Of a DNA stretch of 64,000 nucleotides, positions 30,129 through 37,569 are shown in pieces (positions within the stretch are counted from its first letter, which is position 1; each line of letters begins with the position of its first letter). The stretch is from Amycolatopsis bullii (lineage in GTDB: Bacteria > Actinomycetota > Actinomycetes > Mycobacteriales > Pseudonocardiaceae), in assembly GCF_014654205.1 (NCBI RefSeq), contig NZ_BNAW01000012.1, forward strand, positions 62,001 through 126,000, written 5' to 3'. The notes below the pieces were generated by a model, which worked only from the letters and a program-made list of their open reading frames with translations, was not told the origin of the DNA and ran no database searches. A program made the translations under genes and the position numbers.

Positions 30129-31811
30129 ATGGCTTCTACTGCTTCCGAAGGCGTGCACGAAATCTGTGACCGCTACGTCGACGACTACGTGGCCGCGGAC
30201 CCGGTCGCGGCGACCGTCCACGGCGTCGCCGGCCACGACCACCGGCTGACCGACTACTCGGCGGACGGCTTCGCCGAGCGCGCCGGCCTGGCCGCGCGGG
30301 CGCACGCCGCCGTCTCCGCCGCCGAGCCCCGCGACGCCGCCGAGCGCGCCGCCAAGGCCGTGTTCACCGAGCGCATCGGCCTGGAGCTGGAGATCCACGA
30401 GGCCGGCCTGGACGTGGCGAGCCTCAACGTCATCTCCAGCCCGGTGCAGGAACTGCGGATGGTGTTCGACCTGATGCCCTTGGACACCGAGCAGGACTGG
30501 GCGGTCGTCTCGGCCCGGATCGCCGAGGTCCCGCAGGCGCTGGCGAACATCCGCAGCGGCCTGCTTTCGGCGGCCGACGCGGGGCACGTCTCGGCACTGC
30601 GTCAGGTCGCGAAGGTGGCGGAGCAGTGCGAAACGTGGGCGGGCCTGAAGGAGGAGGCGGGCTTCTTCACCGAACTCGTGGGCGGTGGGCCGTCGCCGTC
30701 GTTGAAGGCGGACCTCGAACACCGCGCGCGGGCCGCGGAGGAGGCGTTCGCGGAGTTCGCCGGCTTCCTGCGGGCCGAGCTGGCGCCGAAGGCCCCGGTC
30801 AAGGACGCCGTCGGCGAGGACGTCTACCGCCTGTGGTCGCGGTACTTCGTCGGCGCGGCGCTGGACCTGCGTGAGGCGTACGAGTGGGGCTGGGCGGAGT
30901 TCGCCCGCATCGAGGCCGAGATGCGCGCGGTGGCGAACCGGATCAAGCCGGGCGCGTCGGCCGCGGAGGCCGCGGCGGCCTTGGATGCGGACCCGCGGTA
31001 CCGCGTCCGGGGGCGCGCGGAGTTCGAGGCTTGGATGCAGCGCTTGTCCGACGACGCCCTGAAGTCGTTGCGCGGCAAGCACTTCGAGATTTCCGACCGG
31101 GTGATGGCCCTGGAGTGCAAGATCGCCCCGCCGGGTGGCGGCGTGGGCGCGTACTACACGGGACCGAGCGAAGACTTCACGCGGCCGGGCCGCATGTGGT
31201 GGTCCCTGCCGGCGGGCCGCGACGAGTTCAGCACCTGGCGCGAGACGAGCACGGTGTACCACGAGGGAGCGCCGGGCCACCACCTCCAGATCGCGACGGC
31301 GGTGGACCAGTCGGGCGGGCTGAACAAGTACCAGCGGCTGCTGGCGTTCACCTCGGGCCACGCGGAGGGCTGGGCTCTGTACGCGGAGCGCCTGATGGAG
31401 GAACTGGGCTACCTGTCCGACGACGGCGACCTGCTCGGGATGCTGTCGGAGCAGCTGTTCCGCGCGGCCCGCGTGGTGGTCGACCTGGGCATGCACCTGG
31501 AACTTCTCATTCCGGCCGGAACGGGCTTCCACGAGGGCGAGCGGTGGACGCCGGACCTGGGCCTGGAGTTCATGCTGACCCGCACGATCACCGACCAGGC
31601 CCACATCCGCGACGAGATCGACCGCTACCTGGGCTGGCCGGGCCAGGCCCCGGCGTACAAGATCGGCGAGCGCCTGTGGCTGGCGGCCCGGTCTGAAGCC
31701 CAGGCCCGAGCCGGGGCGGGCTTCGACATCAAGCGGTTCCACACGGAGGCCCTGAAGATGGGCGGGATGGGGCTGGACACGCTGCGGGAGCAGCTGTCCC
31801 ACCTGGACTGA
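30129..31811 (+). CDS. DUF885 family protein, putative zinc metallopeptidase
   Basis: A 560-residue, mostly helical DUF885 protein without signal peptide. TVYHEGAPGHHLQ carries an HExxxH zinc motif near residue 380, followed by GHAEGWALYAERLMEELG with a Glu suited as third ligand and DQAHIRDEIDRYLGWPGQ near the end. This is the gluzincin-like arrangement of this family, related to M32 carboxypeptidases. Natural substrates are not established. ATG 30129 is set by the -10 box; the open frame upstream is not coding-like. It is convergent with the VanX-like gene over a shared terminator. Confidence 0.85.
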   Translation: MASTASEGVHEICDRYVDDYVAADPVAATVHGVAGHDHRLTDYSADGFAERAGLAARAHAAVSAAEPRDAAERAAKAVFTERIGLELEIHEAGLDVASLNVISSPVQELRMVFDLMPLDTEQDWAVVSARIAEVPQALANIRSGLLSAADAGHVSALRQVAKVAEQCETWAGLKEEAGFFTELVGGGPSPSLKADLEHRARAAEEAFAEFAGFLRAELAPKAPVKDAVGEDVYRLWSRYFVGAALDLREAYEWGWAEFARIEAEMRAVANRIKPGASAAEAAAALDADPRYRVRGRAEFEAWMQRLSDDALKSLRGKHFEISDRVMALECKIAPPGGGVGAYYTGPSEDFTRPGRMWWSLPAGRDEFSTWRETSTVYHEGAPGHHLQIATAVDQSGGLNKYQRLLAFTSGHAEGWALYAERLMEELGYLSDDGDLLGMLSEQLFRAARVVVDLGMHLELLIPAGTGFHEGERWTPDLGLEFMLTRTITDQAHIRDEIDRYLGWPGQAPAYKIGERLWLAARSEAQARAGAGFDIKRFHTEALKMGGMGLDTLREQLSHLD

Positions 31812-31817
31812 GGTGTC

Positions 31818-31850
31818 GGTGCGGGGTAACCGGATCGGTTGCCCCGCACC
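31818..31850. terminator. Bidirectional terminator between convergent genes
   Basis: Fifteen pairs (one of them T-G): GGTGCGGGG (31818-31826), T, AACCG (31828-31832), then CGGTT, G, CCCCGCACC (31836-31850), with a GAT loop. It ends 5 bases before the stop of the VanX-like gene. Confidence 0.8.
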
Positions 31851-31855
31851 GGGAC

Positions 31856-32518
31856 TCAGCCGGCCGCGTCGTGTGAACGCGTCCCGTAGCGCGCCTCGGC
31901 CGCTCCGGTGATCAGCGCCCAGTAGCGGTCCCCGAAAGACCAGTGCCACCACTCCGTCGGATAGTTGACGAAACCCTCGGCCAGCAGCGCCTGCGCCAGG
32001 ATCCGCCGATGGGTGCGTGCCTGCTCGCCGAGCCCGGCGGCGTCGGTGTAACAGGCGCCGCCGCTGTCCTCCGGAGTCGCGTTCACGGGGGTGCCCAGAT
32101 CCAGTTCCCGGCCGTCCGCGTCGGCGAGGGTCAGATCAACTGCAGCTCCCGCGCTGTGCGGCGCGATCTCCGGTGGTGACACGAAGCGGCTCGCGGCCGA
32201 CCGGATCCGTTCGCCCGGCCACCCGGGGTGTCCGGCCCGCAGCCTCGCCGCGTAGTCGTCGAAATAGCGACGCTGCAAGCGTGGCGGACGGTAACCCTCG
32301 ATGATCAGGAACCGCAGGCCTCCCGGCAACCGCGCCTGGGCCTCGAGCAGCCGCTCCAGCAGGCTTTTCCGCAGGTGGTGGAAGGCGTCGGAGTCGGCCT
32401 GCTTCCGCGGGTCCACCAGGAACGAACTCTCCGTCCGGATGTCGATCAGCGGCTCGCCGCACTCGCGGACGGGAACGGCGGACACCCGGGGATCCGCCAT
32501 CAAGATGATCTCGTTCAT
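31856..32518 (-). CDS. VanX-like D-alanyl-D-alanine dipeptidase (M15D)
   Basis: A 220-residue zinc peptidase of the VanX/DdpX family. Landmarks: IEGYRPPRLQ with the conserved Arg, APHSAGAAVDLTL (SxHxxGxAxD zinc motif, around residue 120) and PTEWWHWSFGD (ExxWH, Glu base and third His). VanX hydrolyses D-Ala-D-Ala and, with VanH and VanA, gives glycopeptide resistance; neither partner is nearby. The likelier role is peptidoglycan dipeptide recycling. Start ATG 32518; no signal peptide, hence cytosolic. Confidence 0.85.
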   Translation of the reverse strand: MNEIILMADPRVSAVPVRECGEPLIDIRTESSFLVDPRKQADSDAFHHLRKSLLERLLEAQARLPGGLRFLIIEGYRPPRLQRRYFDDYAARLRAGHPGWPGERIRSAASRFVSPPEIAPHSAGAAVDLTLADADGRELDLGTPVNATPEDSGGACYTDAAGLGEQARTHRRILAQALLAEGFVNYPTEWWHWSFGDRYWALITGAAEARYGTRSHDAAG

Positions 32519-32581
32519 CCGGCGATCGTCGCACCGGAAACCCCATGGCGGTTCCCGCTGCGCCTCAAGTAGGTTCCCCTC

Positions 32582-32623
32582 GTGCGCCGAATCCTCTTCG
32601 TGACCCCACCGCCTCGCGCCTGA
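32582..32623 (+). CDS. Putative leaderless Pro-Pro-Pro leader peptide
   Basis: A 13-residue ORF, GTG CGC CGA ... TGA, reading VRRILFVTPPPRA. A -10 box TAGGTT (32570-32575) lies 6 bases before the GTG, so transcription would begin at its first codon. Three consecutive proline codons near the end are a known ribosome-slowing signal. It is followed by competing hairpins and then the EamA transporter gene, the usual layout of ribosome-mediated attenuation. Peptide production is inferred. Confidence 0.5.
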   Translation: MRRILFVTPPPRA

Positions 32624-32730
32624 GCGGGGTGGTCCTCCGCCGCGTGGCCTTCGGGGCCCGCGGCTGATTCGTGGTGCGCACTCACCCCGCGTCGTCGATC
32701 TCCCTTTCCTTCGACGCAGGAGCGTTTCCC
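32624..32730 (+). promoter_or_regulatory. Attenuator-like structured leader of the EamA transporter
   Basis: A strong hairpin GCCGCG-T-GGCC (32639-32649) with GGCC-CGCGGC (32655-32664) is nested inside a pairing of GCGGGGTG (32624-32631) with CACCCCGC (32683-32690). The first arm can instead pair over 5 bases with ACCCC inside the leader peptide ORF. A third hairpin, CGTCGA (32693-32698) with TCGACG (32711-32716), abuts the CAGGAG ribosome site (32717-32722), and CTCC (32700-32703) could mask that site. Confidence 0.5.
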
Positions 32731-33594
32731 TTGGTGTCTCTGTCCACGCGCGCCCATTCCTCGGCCGCGCTCGTTCTCGCCGGTGTCCTCTGGGGCACCG
32801 GTGGCCTCGCCGGCTCGCTGCTCGCCCGGCGAGCCGGCCTCCACCCGCTCGCCGTCGCCGACTACCGGCTGCTCGTCGGCGGGGTCGTCGGGGCCGTCCT
32901 CCTGAAAGGCCGTGCCCTTCCGCGGACGTCCGAAGCGGCGAAGCGTGTCCTCGCCGTCGGTGGCCTCTTCGCGCTCTTCCAGGCGAGTTACTTCGCCGCC
33001 GTCGCGCTCAGCTCGGTCAGTGTCGCCACCATGACCACGATCGGCGCCGCGCCCGTCATCGTCACCCTCCTGTCGGTGCGGAAGTTCCGGCGCTGGACGG
33101 TGGTGTCCGTGGCGGGCACCCTCGCCGGCCTGGCGCTGCTCCAGTGGTCTCCGGGCGAAGCGATTTCGTTCGGCGGCCTCGGTTTCGCCTTGCTCGCGGC
33201 GGCCGGTTTCGCGACGCTCACCCTGGTCACCGCGAAGCCGGTCGAAGGCCTCGACCCGCTGTCGACGACGACGTACGGCTGCCTCGCCGGCGGCGTGCTG
33301 CTCCTCCCCGTCGCGGGCTGGTCGGGCATGGCGATCCCGCTGCACGCGGACGTCGTCGCGATCGTCTGCTACCTCGGCGCGATCCCGACAGCGCTCGCGT
33401 ACGCCGCGTACCTGCGCGGGCTGGCCGACGCGCACCCGGTGCTCGGATCGCTGTCGGCGGTGCTCGAGCCGTTGACGGCCGCGGTGCTGTCCGCCGCGCT
33501 GCTCGGTGAACGGCTGAGCGTCACGGCGTGGTGCGGCGCCGCCGTGCTGGTCGCGGCGCTGGTCGTCGGCTACTGGCGGCCCGAGCCGCGGTGA
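32731..33594 (+). CDS. EamA/DMT-family transporter
   Basis: A 287-residue membrane protein with ten hydrophobic segments in two EamA repeats, for example ALVLAGVLWGTGGLAGSLLA and ALAYAAYLRGL...VLGSLSAVLEPLTAAVLSA. DMT exporters move small metabolites or drugs. TTG 32731 is 8 bases after CAGGAG; the in-frame GTG at 32734 is an alternative, and GTG 32671 is unlikely because it falls in the structured leader. The leader with its short ORF suggests induction by something that affects translation, such as an antibiotic or amino acid shortage. Confidence 0.85.
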   Translation: MVSLSTRAHSSAALVLAGVLWGTGGLAGSLLARRAGLHPLAVADYRLLVGGVVGAVLLKGRALPRTSEAAKRVLAVGGLFALFQASYFAAVALSSVSVATMTTIGAAPVIVTLLSVRKFRRWTVVSVAGTLAGLALLQWSPGEAISFGGLGFALLAAAGFATLTLVTAKPVEGLDPLSTTTYGCLAGGVLLLPVAGWSGMAIPLHADVVAIVCYLGAIPTALAYAAYLRGLADAHPVLGSLSAVLEPLTAAVLSAALLGERLSVTAWCGAAVLVAALVVGYWRPEPR

Positions 33595-33600
33595 CGGCCC

Positions 33601-33635
33601 GCTGCCCCTCGGCTCAGCGCGGGTCGAGGGGCAGC
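33601..33635. terminator. Terminator between convergent EamA and GNAT genes
   Basis: Perfect 11-bp stem GCTGCCCCTCG (33601-33611) with CGAGGGGCAGC (33625-33635). The right arm lies inside the 3' end of the GNAT gene. Confidence 0.7.
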
Positions 33636-34186
33636 GCCCGCCCCAGGATCGCGAACGGCCGCGGGTCGCCGGCGAAGTGGTAGTCGCGCAGGACGTCGAC
33701 GAACCCGGTGCGGCGGTAGAGCTTCCACGCCCGGCTCGTGCCCTCCGGCGTCGACAGCAGGACGTTCGCGCTCGGGACGCCTTCCAGGAGGCCGCGCAGC
33801 AGGTCCTCGCCGATCTGGTGGCCCTGGTTCTCCGGCCGGACGTGGATCTCGGTCAGCTCGAAGTAGTCCGACAGCCAGCGGTCGGCCTCGGCGGCCCCCG
33901 ACCGGCGGCTCAGGCCGTGGCGCACCTGCTCGTGCCACCACTGCCCGGCGCGGCCGCGGTAACCGTAGGCCACGCCGAGCAGGACGTCGTCGGCGTCGAG
34001 GGCGGCCATGCAGCGCCAGCCCTCACGCAGTGCGTGGGTGAGCCACATCGGCGCGCGCTGCTCGGCGGTGCCCGCCGGGTACCGCATCGCCCGGACGTAG
34101 ATGTCGAGCGCTTCGGGCAGGCGGGCACGGAACTCGTCCGCGGAGAGCTGGACGTACCGGGAGCAGCCGGCGGGCATCGCGGTCAC
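33614..34186 (-). CDS. GNAT acetyltransferase (Rv2170-like)
   Basis: A 190-residue GCN5-type N-acetyltransferase. The acetyl-CoA site is seen in TEIHVRPENQGHQIGEDLLRGLL (motif A, with QGHQIG), followed by VLLSTPEGTSRAWKLYRRTGFVDV (motif B). Position near metF and the polyprenyl synthase matches mycobacterial Rv2170. Start GTG 34186 overlaps the YbaK gene stop (GTGA), so the two are co-translated. Substrate not predicted. Confidence 0.82.
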   Translation of the reverse strand: MTAMPAGCSRYVQLSADEFRARLPEALDIYVRAMRYPAGTAEQRAPMWLTHALREGWRCMAALDADDVLLGVAYGYRGRAGQWWHEQVRHGLSRRSGAAEADRWLSDYFELTEIHVRPENQGHQIGEDLLRGLLEGVPSANVLLSTPEGTSRAWKLYRRTGFVDVLRDYHFAGDPRPFAILGRALPLDPR

Positions 34187-34695
34187 GGCTGCCCATTCTC
34201 CTCCGCGCCGCCGAGCGCGCCCGGGGTGCCCCCGGTCAACGCCACCAGGTCCGCGAACGTCGTCGGGTAGACGGTCTTCGGGTGCCCGGCGGCGGCCCAG
34301 ACGACGTCGTGCTCGCGCAGCGCGGTGTCGACGAGCGTCGGCAGCGGCGACGGGTGCCCGGTGGGGGCGACGCCGCCGATCGGCTGCCCGGTGTGGGCAC
34401 GCACGAAATCGGCGTCGGCCTTGCCGATTTCGCCCCCGGCCAGCTGTTCGAGGGTGCCCGGATCGGCGCGGTGGGCGCCGGAGGTGAGGGCGAGGAGCGC
34501 TTTTTTGTCGGACCCCAGGCGGAAGATGAGGCTGTTGGCGATGGCCCCGACGGGCACGCCGAGTGCCTCGGCCGCCTGGGCGGCGGTCCGGACCTCGGCG
34601 GGCAGGACACGGATGCCCTCGGCGGCGGCGTGCTGCCCGGCCTCGGTCAGCGCGGCCGCCACCTTGGCGACGGCGGGGTGCTCCAGCGAACTCAT
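34183..34695 (-). CDS. YbaK/EbsC-type aminoacyl-tRNA deacylase-like protein
   Basis: A 170-residue YbaK/ProX-domain protein. VGAIANSLIFRLGSDKKALLALTSGAHR carries the conserved Lys that positions the tRNA 3' end. GGVAPTGHPSPLPTLVD (GG-x-P-x-G-H) and the closing KTVYPTTFADLVALTGG are family marks. Members remove misacylated amino acids such as Cys or Ala from tRNA-Pro. It is the first gene of a pair with the GNAT and divergent from the SOS-box HEPN gene. Confidence 0.88.
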   Translation of the reverse strand: MSSLEHPAVAKVAAALTEAGQHAAAEGIRVLPAEVRTAAQAAEALGVPVGAIANSLIFRLGSDKKALLALTSGAHRADPGTLEQLAGGEIGKADADFVRAHTGQPIGGVAPTGHPSPLPTLVDTALREHDVVWAAAGHPKTVYPTTFADLVALTGGTPGALGGAEENGQP

Positions 34696-34787
34696 GAAGC
34701 TATGAGATCACGCCACCGACCTGGTGTCCCGCACCACGCCCGCCCGGGGTTGAGCGAGCACCGGGTCGGGGTTACTCTGGAAATTGT

Positions 34788-34803
34788 TCGAACAGGCGTT
34801 CGA
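34788..34803 (+). promoter_or_regulatory. LexA SOS box of the HEPN gene
   Basis: TCGAAC-AGGC-GTTCGA at 34788-34803 matches the actinobacterial SOS consensus exactly and is almost the same as the recA box in this window. A TACTCT -10-like box (34773-34778) lies just upstream, so LexA would sit at the transcription start. Confidence 0.75.
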
Positions 34804-34861
34804 CATCGGTGAGCGGGCACCGGTCAGGTGCCGGGCTCACCCGCGCAGGAGGAGGGTCGTC

Positions 34862-35806
34862 ATGTCCGTCAAGGTCGTGTCCCCCGCGGATCACGGGCAG
34901 CCGGAGCTGCCCATGTCGCTGCGCCCGCAGCCGGCCCCGGCCGGCCCCGGGCGCTCCCGGCAGTGCTTGACGCCGGCAGCAGAGCCGAGGCACCGCCCAG
35001 CGGCGGCGGACTCCCGGCAGCCGCAGCTGCCGATCCCCCTGTGCACGTCGGCTGCCGAACGGCCGGATTCGCTGCGCGCCTCGGGTGCCGGGCAGTCCGA
35101 GCTGCCGCTTCCGGCCCCGGAGATCCCGGAGCAGGGCCGCCCGGCGGATACAGGTCGGTCCGAGCGCGCTGGTGCGAAGTCCGGTCAGCTCGAGTTTCCG
35201 TCCGCGGAGCTGTCCCGCCAGCCGGTAGCGGCGCCCGCTGCCGACTCCGGGCCGTCCACCACGCCGGCGGATGCGCCGCAGGCCCAGCCGCCCGCCGTGT
35301 CCGGCCTGCCGACTCCCGAAGCTCCGGCCGAAGCCGAGCTCCCGATGTCGCTCCGCCCGCCCGGCGCCGACTCCGACCAGTCCCAGCTGCCCATGTCCCT
35401 GCGCCCTCCCGCGTCGCCCGCCGCCGCCGGGTTGCTGGCCCAGGCGCGGCGGGGGCTCGCCGAGGCCACCCGAGAAACCCGGCCCGCCGAACGCTTCATC
35501 GGGGCCTACCTCGCCGCCCTGCGGGGCGCCGCCGCCGTGCTGGCCGCGCGGGGGCGGCCGCACCGGGGGCGGGCCCGGCCCGCCAGCACCTGGGTGCTGC
35601 TCGACTCCGTCGCCCCCGAGCTGCGGGAGTGGTCGGCCTTCTTCGCCAGCAACTCGGCCACGCGCGCCGCCGCGCAGGCCGGGATCACCGGGAAGGTCAC
35701 CGCCGAGTCGGCCGCCGGGCTGGTCGGGGCCGCCACGCCGTTCCTCGAACTCGTCCGCCGGCTCGTGCACGGCCTGCCGATCACCGGGGAAGCCCATGTC
35801 GCGTGA
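34862..35806 (+). CDS. SAV_6107-family HEPN protein with repetitive N-terminus
   Basis: A 314-residue protein. The C-terminal 120 residues (LLAQARRGLAEATRET... to VRRLVHGLP) match the SAV_6107 HEPN family, a helical domain often met in RNases and toxins; I see no clear R-x4-6-H catalytic motif. The N-terminal 190 residues are low complexity (Pro, Ala, Ser, Gln) with about six copies of a QxELPMSLRP-like motif, an uncommon addition. ATG 34862 follows AGGAGGAGGG. The SOS box upstream predicts induction by DNA damage. The stop overlaps the next gene by 11 bases, so both share control. Confidence 0.75.
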   Translation: MSVKVVSPADHGQPELPMSLRPQPAPAGPGRSRQCLTPAAEPRHRPAAADSRQPQLPIPLCTSAAERPDSLRASGAGQSELPLPAPEIPEQGRPADTGRSERAGAKSGQLEFPSAELSRQPVAAPAADSGPSTTPADAPQAQPPAVSGLPTPEAPAEAELPMSLRPPGADSDQSQLPMSLRPPASPAAAGLLAQARRGLAEATRETRPAERFIGAYLAALRGAAAVLAARGRPHRGRARPASTWVLLDSVAPELREWSAFFASNSATRAAAQAGITGKVTAESAAGLVGAATPFLELVRRLVHGLPITGEAHVA

Positions 35807-36563
35807 GCGCGGCCCGGTCGACCAGGGGCGGTTGCTCACGGCGTTGGGAATCGAAGGCAGGCTGCTGGCCGAAGCGGTACGCGCGGCGCCGACCGAAGCG
35901 CCGGTGCCCGCTTGCCCCGGCTGGTCGCTCGGCGAGGTCGCCCGGCACGTCGGCAGCCTCTACCGGATGGTCCGCCGCCGGCTGACCGACGGCCGGAGCC
36001 CCGAAGACTGGCCGCGCGAGCCCGAGCCGGGCCAGAGCCTGCAGGACTTCCTGGAGGCGGGCCTCACCGAACTGCTCGACGAGCTCGCCGCGCACGACCC
36101 GGAGGAACGCGCCGACACCTGGTGGCCGGCAGACCGGACGTACGGGTTCTGGCGCCGCCGGATGCTGCACGAAACGGTCGTCCACCGGGTCGACGTCGAG
36201 CAGGCGGCGGGCGCGGAACCGCGCGGCGTGCCGGACGACGTCGCCATCGACGGCATCGACGAGGTGCTCACCCTGTGGTTCGGGCAGAAACTGCCGATGC
36301 TCGGCCTGACCGGCACGAAAGCGGGCTCGGTCGGCGTCCGGGCCGGCGCGCACAGCTGGATCGCGCGGGCCGGCCCGGTCACCACGGAGGCCTGGCGCTG
36401 TTCGGCCGAGGAGGCCGAAGCCGCGGACGACGTTGTCACGGCCAAGCCCGCGCAGATCTACCTGTGGCTCTGGGGCCGCGCGTCCCTGACCGCGGTGACC
36501 GTGCGCGGCGTACACGACCAGGCAGCCCAGCTCTGGGCGCTGCTGCGGCTCGCGACCCGATGA
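35796..36563 (+). CDS. Maleylpyruvate-isomerase-family mycothiol-dependent enzyme (TIGR03083)
   Basis: A 255-residue DinB-like four-helix protein: VPACPGWSLGEVARHVGSLYRMVRR with the first metal His, MLHETVVHRVDVEQAAG with the second His region, and the C-terminal MDMPI domain with LWLWGRA. Members bind a metal and use mycothiol to transfer or isomerise; most substrates are unknown. ATG 35796 lies inside the end of the HEPN gene (11-base overlap), so it is in the same SOS-controlled operon. A thiol-dependent detoxification role after damage is possible but inferred. Confidence 0.8.
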   Translation: MSRERGPVDQGRLLTALGIEGRLLAEAVRAAPTEAPVPACPGWSLGEVARHVGSLYRMVRRRLTDGRSPEDWPREPEPGQSLQDFLEAGLTELLDELAAHDPEERADTWWPADRTYGFWRRRMLHETVVHRVDVEQAAGAEPRGVPDDVAIDGIDEVLTLWFGQKLPMLGLTGTKAGSVGVRAGAHSWIARAGPVTTEAWRCSAEEAEAADDVVTAKPAQIYLWLWGRASLTAVTVRGVHDQAAQLWALLRLATR

Positions 36564-36608
36564 CCCGGCCGGTGGGGAAGCCGAACCGGAATCGTCGGAG
36601 GTGGCGGT

Positions 36609-36621
36609 TAGCCTGCGGCGC
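36609..36621 (+). promoter_or_regulatory. Leaderless -10 box of the VOC gene
   Basis: TAGCCT (36609-36614) lies 7 bases before ATG 36622. Confidence 0.45.
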
Positions 36622-37353
36622 ATGACCACGCGCCTGGTAAACCTGGTGATCGACGCGGCGCGCCCGGAAGTCCTGGCGGACTTCTGGGCCGCGCTGCTCG
36701 GCTGGCACGCGGTCGTCGAGGAAGACGGCGAAATCGACGTCCGGGCTCCGGCAAGCGACGGCTGGAACCTGGACCTCGTCTTCGTGCCGGTCCGCGAACC
36801 CAAGGAGGTCAAGAACCGCATCCACCTGGACCTGGCGAGCACGACCCCCGAGCACCAGGCCGAGCTGGTGGCGCGCGCCCTGGAGCTGGGCGGCCGCCGG
36901 GCCGACCTCGGGCAGGGCGACGTGCCCTGGGTGGTGCTCGCCGATCCGGAAGGCAACGAATTCTGCGTCCTCGAGCCGCGCGAACGGTACGCGGACACCG
37001 GCGCGGTGGCGGCGATCCTCGTCGACGCCCACGACCCGGAGCTCCTGGCGGGCTTCTGGGCGCGGATCACCGGCCGGCCGATCCGAGCCCGCGAAGGCGA
37101 CGCCCTGGTGGGGTTGCGCGCGCCGTCCGGGCGGGGGCCGTGGCTGGAGTTCCTGCGCAACGACGACGTCAAGCGGGTCAAGAACCGCGTGCACCTGGAC
37201 GTCGCGCCCCCGGCGGGAGCGGATCACGCGGAGGCGGTGACGGAGGTCATCGCGGCCGGTGCGGCGCCGGCGGACCTGGGCGGTCCCGCGCTGCCGTGGC
37301 GGGTGCTGACCGATCCGGAGGGCAACGAGTTCTGCGTGCTGACCCCACGCTGA
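36622..37353 (+). CDS. Two-domain VOC (glyoxalase-like) protein
   Basis: A 243-residue protein made of two glyoxalase-like modules of about 120 residues. Both repeat the same frame: PEVLADFWAALLGW...VKNRIHLDLAS...VLADPEGNEFCVLEP and PELLAGFWARITGR...VKNRVHLDVAP...VLTDPEGNEFCVLTP. The repeated His and Glu are the likely metal ligands. Function within this large superfamily cannot be named. It starts 58 bp after the previous operon with its own -10 box. Confidence 0.85.
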   Translation: MTTRLVNLVIDAARPEVLADFWAALLGWHAVVEEDGEIDVRAPASDGWNLDLVFVPVREPKEVKNRIHLDLASTTPEHQAELVARALELGGRRADLGQGDVPWVVLADPEGNEFCVLEPRERYADTGAVAAILVDAHDPELLAGFWARITGRPIRAREGDALVGLRAPSGRGPWLEFLRNDDVKRVKNRVHLDVAPPAGADHAEAVTEVIAAGAAPADLGGPALPWRVLTDPEGNEFCVLTPR

Positions 37354-37470
37354 CCCGGCGTGAGCCTCGCCCGGAGAGCCTGGGCAAGGCGTCGCTGCCC
37401 GGGTGTCGACGCCGGGCTCGCCGCCCAGCCGGCCGCCCCTGGGCGCGCCGGTGATGCAGCTGCAGTGCGG

Positions 37471-37547
37471 GCCGGGTGTTTCGGCGGCGTTGCCCGGGCG
37501 CGTCGAACGCTGACCTGCGCGAAACACCGGCGTCCTGGGAAGGCAAC
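37471..37547 (+). promoter_or_regulatory. Structured leader candidate before the ACT-GNAT gene
   Basis: GCCGGGTGTTTCG (37471-37483) can pair with CGAAACACCGGC (37520-37531) with one bulge. GTTGCC (37489-37494) can pair with GGCAAC (37542-37547). The two stems cross, so a pseudoknot is possible. It ends about 20 bases before the start codon. I do not recognise it as a known riboswitch. Confidence 0.35.
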
Positions 37548-37569
37548 AACCCCGGGGGACCGTGGGGGC

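Noticed and set aside
31856..32518. Vancomycin resistance cluster
   Set aside because: Only a VanX-like dipeptidase is present; no vanH, vanA or vanRS homologue lies nearby.
37354..37569. A known riboswitch before the ACT-GNAT gene
   Set aside because: I compared it from memory with the SAM, SAH, ZTP, cobalamin and ydaO consensus and none fits; kept only as an unnamed structured leader.
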